From the NCBI RefSeq assembly GCF_947500975.1, contig NZ_CANMUE010000010.1:1-64000 (forward strand): a stretch of DNA of 64,000 bases, read 5' to 3'. The notes under the pieces are model-generated. The model saw only the letters and a list, made by a program, of their open reading frames with translations. It was not told the DNA's origin and did not search any database. Below are positions 62,886 through 64,000 of the stretch, in pieces. The position numbers were made by a program, and so were the translations under genes. The DNA comes from an uncultured Polaribacter sp. (lineage in GTDB: Bacteria; Bacteroidota; Bacteroidia; Flavobacteriales; Flavobacteriaceae). The first letter of the stretch is position 1; each line of letters opens with the position of its first letter.

Positions 62886-63308
62886 ATGAAAAGAATAAAT
62901 TTCGCCTACTTAACACTATTCACTATCCTGCTTATCAGTTCTTGTTCAAATTCAGATGATACCAACGAAATATCAACAAGTTCAATTATTGCAAAGTGGG
63001 AAGAACAACCAGTAAATACAAATTGCTCACAAACTGAAACAATAGAATTTTTTGCAAACGGAACAGTACAATCTCTTGACTTAATAAATCCTCCTTGTGA
63101 TTATCAATTAGGTACAGCAGAATATACTTTTGAAGCTGATATTTTAGAAGTAAATATCGAAGATAATAGTTTTAGTGATGGTATTTATACCATTCGTTAC
63201 AATGTTATTACATTAAATGAGACTACTCTAATAGTAGAGCCTTTTTATGATGATGAAGTAGGTACTTATACTGGTACTTTAGAAAGATTTACTTATCAAA
63301 AAATATAA
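62886..63308 (+). CDS. Lipocalin-like lipoprotein
   Basis: A 140-residue protein from the ATG at 62886 (the frame runs 7 codons further up to a GTG at 62865). It has a lipoprotein signal ISSC with Cys at 19 and a lipocalin-like body (IIAKWEEQPVNTNC, IEFFANGTVQSLDL, GTYTGTLERFTYQ). The pattern matches the 38278 lipoprotein loosely. Function unknown; three nt separate it from the next gene. Confidence 0.65.
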   Translation: MKRINFAYLTLFTILLISSCSNSDDTNEISTSSIIAKWEEQPVNTNCSQTETIEFFANGTVQSLDLINPPCDYQLGTAEYTFEADILEVNIEDNSFSDGIYTIRYNVITLNETTLIVEPFYDDEVGTYTGTLERFTYQKI

Positions 63309-63311
63309 GCT

Positions 63312-63767
63312 ATGAGAACTACTTTAATTCTAATTTCAGCTATTTTATTTACTTCATTATCGTTTTCACAAGGTGGAGGAGCATACAAACAACTTAAACC
63401 AATCAATAACGGAACTTCAAGCAGTTTACAATACTGGGGAAAAGTAAATGCACAAAATAGAGAAGCAAACCGTTTAGCTAATGAACGAGCAAAAAAACTA
63501 AATGAGAAACGGTTTATTGAGTTTAGAGATTTAGCAATAGAAAACTACAATAACAAAAAGTTTTCTAAATGTATTGAGTATTATAATTCATCATTAAAAC
63601 TTGGTTATTATGATGCTTCTTTAGAACTGGTTGCAGGGATTTCTTACTATCATTTCTTTGTTCAAACAAAAAAGAAAAAATTTAAAAAGAGAGCAAAGAA
63701 ACTCTTTAAACTATCTAAGAAACACGGTAGCATTGATGCAGAATTACTACTGGATAAATATTTTTAA
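63312..63767 (+). CDS. Secreted TPR-like protein
   Basis: A 151-residue protein with a signal peptide (hydrophobic 4-17, cleavage near SFSQ). A Lys/Asn-rich helical body follows, with a TPR-like repeat pair (AIENYNNKKFSKCIEYYNSSLKLGYYDASL as two helices; each motif is read in parts). It lies 3 nt after the lipoprotein gene and 11 nt before another secreted-protein gene, forming an operon. Confidence 0.6.
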   Translation: MRTTLILISAILFTSLSFSQGGGAYKQLKPINNGTSSSLQYWGKVNAQNREANRLANERAKKLNEKRFIEFRDLAIENYNNKKFSKCIEYYNSSLKLGYYDASLELVAGISYYHFFVQTKKKKFKKRAKKLFKLSKKHGSIDAELLLDKYF

Positions 63768-63778
63768 AAGTACAAACT

Positions 63779-64000
63779 ATGAAAAAAGTAATAACATTAA
63801 TCTTGTCCCTTTGTTTTGCTAATTTTATCAATGCACAAAAATTAGATTTGAATTTAATAGACAAACTTGTTAAGATGTCTTTTGTTCCAATGGATGAATA
63901 TATGGTTGAGGGATATGGGTTTAAAAAACTTAAAAATGTAAGTGATGAACGCACAAACACCTATGCACGAAAATTTAATAATGACTTCAATAGTTCAATT
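63779..64000 (+). CDS. Secreted protein, partial at the window edge
   Basis: An ATG at 63779 opens a frame that stays open to the window edge (74 codons). It has a signal peptide (hydrophobic 5-16, cleavage near INAQ) and a mature start KLDLNLIDKLVKMSFVPMDEY. The C-terminus is cut off, so no family can be assigned. It follows the TPR-like gene by 11 nt in the same operon. Confidence 0.6.
   Translation, partial: MKKVITLILSLCFANFINAQKLDLNLIDKLVKMSFVPMDEYMVEGYGFKKLKNVSDERTNTYARKFNNDFNSSI

Larger units (their letters stand above)
53931..64000. mobile_element. Integrative element, left end in tRNA; right end beyond the window
   Basis: It begins at the tRNA fragment and carries an integrase (54116-55531), a coupled protein, an excisionase-like HTH protein, a VirE_N/primase-type protein and cargo. 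No capsid, relaxase or conjugation genes are seen to 64000, so it may be a satellite or genomic island rather than a complete phage or ICE. The intact tRNA (minus strand) should lie at its right end. Whether the secreted proteins after 62886 belong to it is not certain. Confidence 0.6.

Noticed and set aside
1..64000. CRISPR array
   Set aside because: No set of regularly spaced direct repeats of 24-40 nt with variable spacers was seen, and no cas-like gene.

Overview
The window is AT-rich chromosomal DNA from a member of the Bacteroidota, most likely a marine Flavobacteriaceae (Polaribacter-like). The evidence is the gene families present (type III glutamine synthetase, fused IcmF mutase, a Nudix-type sugar regulator, YgiQ, DUF4136, DUF4197 and DUF5522 proteins) and the many Bacteroidota-type promoters of the form TTG-N19-TAnnTTTG. 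No complete tRNA or rRNA gene and no CRISPR array was seen.

Layout. 1-8454: a leftward polyol/sugar operon (porin-like protein, ribose-type ABC importer, mannitol-type dehydrogenase, fructokinase) with a divergent Nudix-type regulator. 8534-11804: the translation cluster thrS-infC-rpmI-rplT; infC appears to start on AUA. 12599-19859: glycogen synthesis (glgA-glgC-glgB) followed by a GH31 alpha-glucosidase. 20184-28248: prfA, a secreted protein, purM, and two divergent glutamine synthetases (types III and II). 28321-33313: a DUF4136 lipoprotein and the B12-dependent mutase icmF, flanked by two small genes with in-frame TAA codons. 33395-35583: a GbsR/MarR regulator followed by a membrane-protein operon; both promoters carry a TTTCA-N8-TGAAA palindrome. 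35689-38772: small genes including an 11-cysteine peptide beside a SigZ-like sigma factor, and a duplicated leader. 38937-49720: a methyltransferase coupled to an unusual CxxCxG-FAD monooxygenase, an RluA-type pseudouridine synthase, YgiQ, a palindromic repeat, a Baeyer-Villiger-type monooxygenase and two tandem SDRs. 49898-53611: pyrF, a thioredoxin-like lipoprotein, tpiA, prmA and clpS.

From 53931 to the right edge lies an integrative element. Its left end is a tRNA 3'-end remnant followed, in the leftward direction, by a terminator. Inside are a tyrosine recombinase with a coupled partner, a MerR-type HTH protein, a VirE_N/primase-type protein, and a two-gene module made of a membrane KAP P-loop NTPase and a small membrane protein. 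Next come a 119-nt nearly fully paired hairpin and a set of secreted proteins, the last cut by the window edge. The right end of the element is not in the window.

The most interesting leads are the KAP NTPase/membrane-protein module (a candidate defence system), the long hairpin beside it, the Cys-rich peptide/SigZ pair, and very compact expression signals (promoters inside or beside terminators, leaderless starts, an AUA start for infC).
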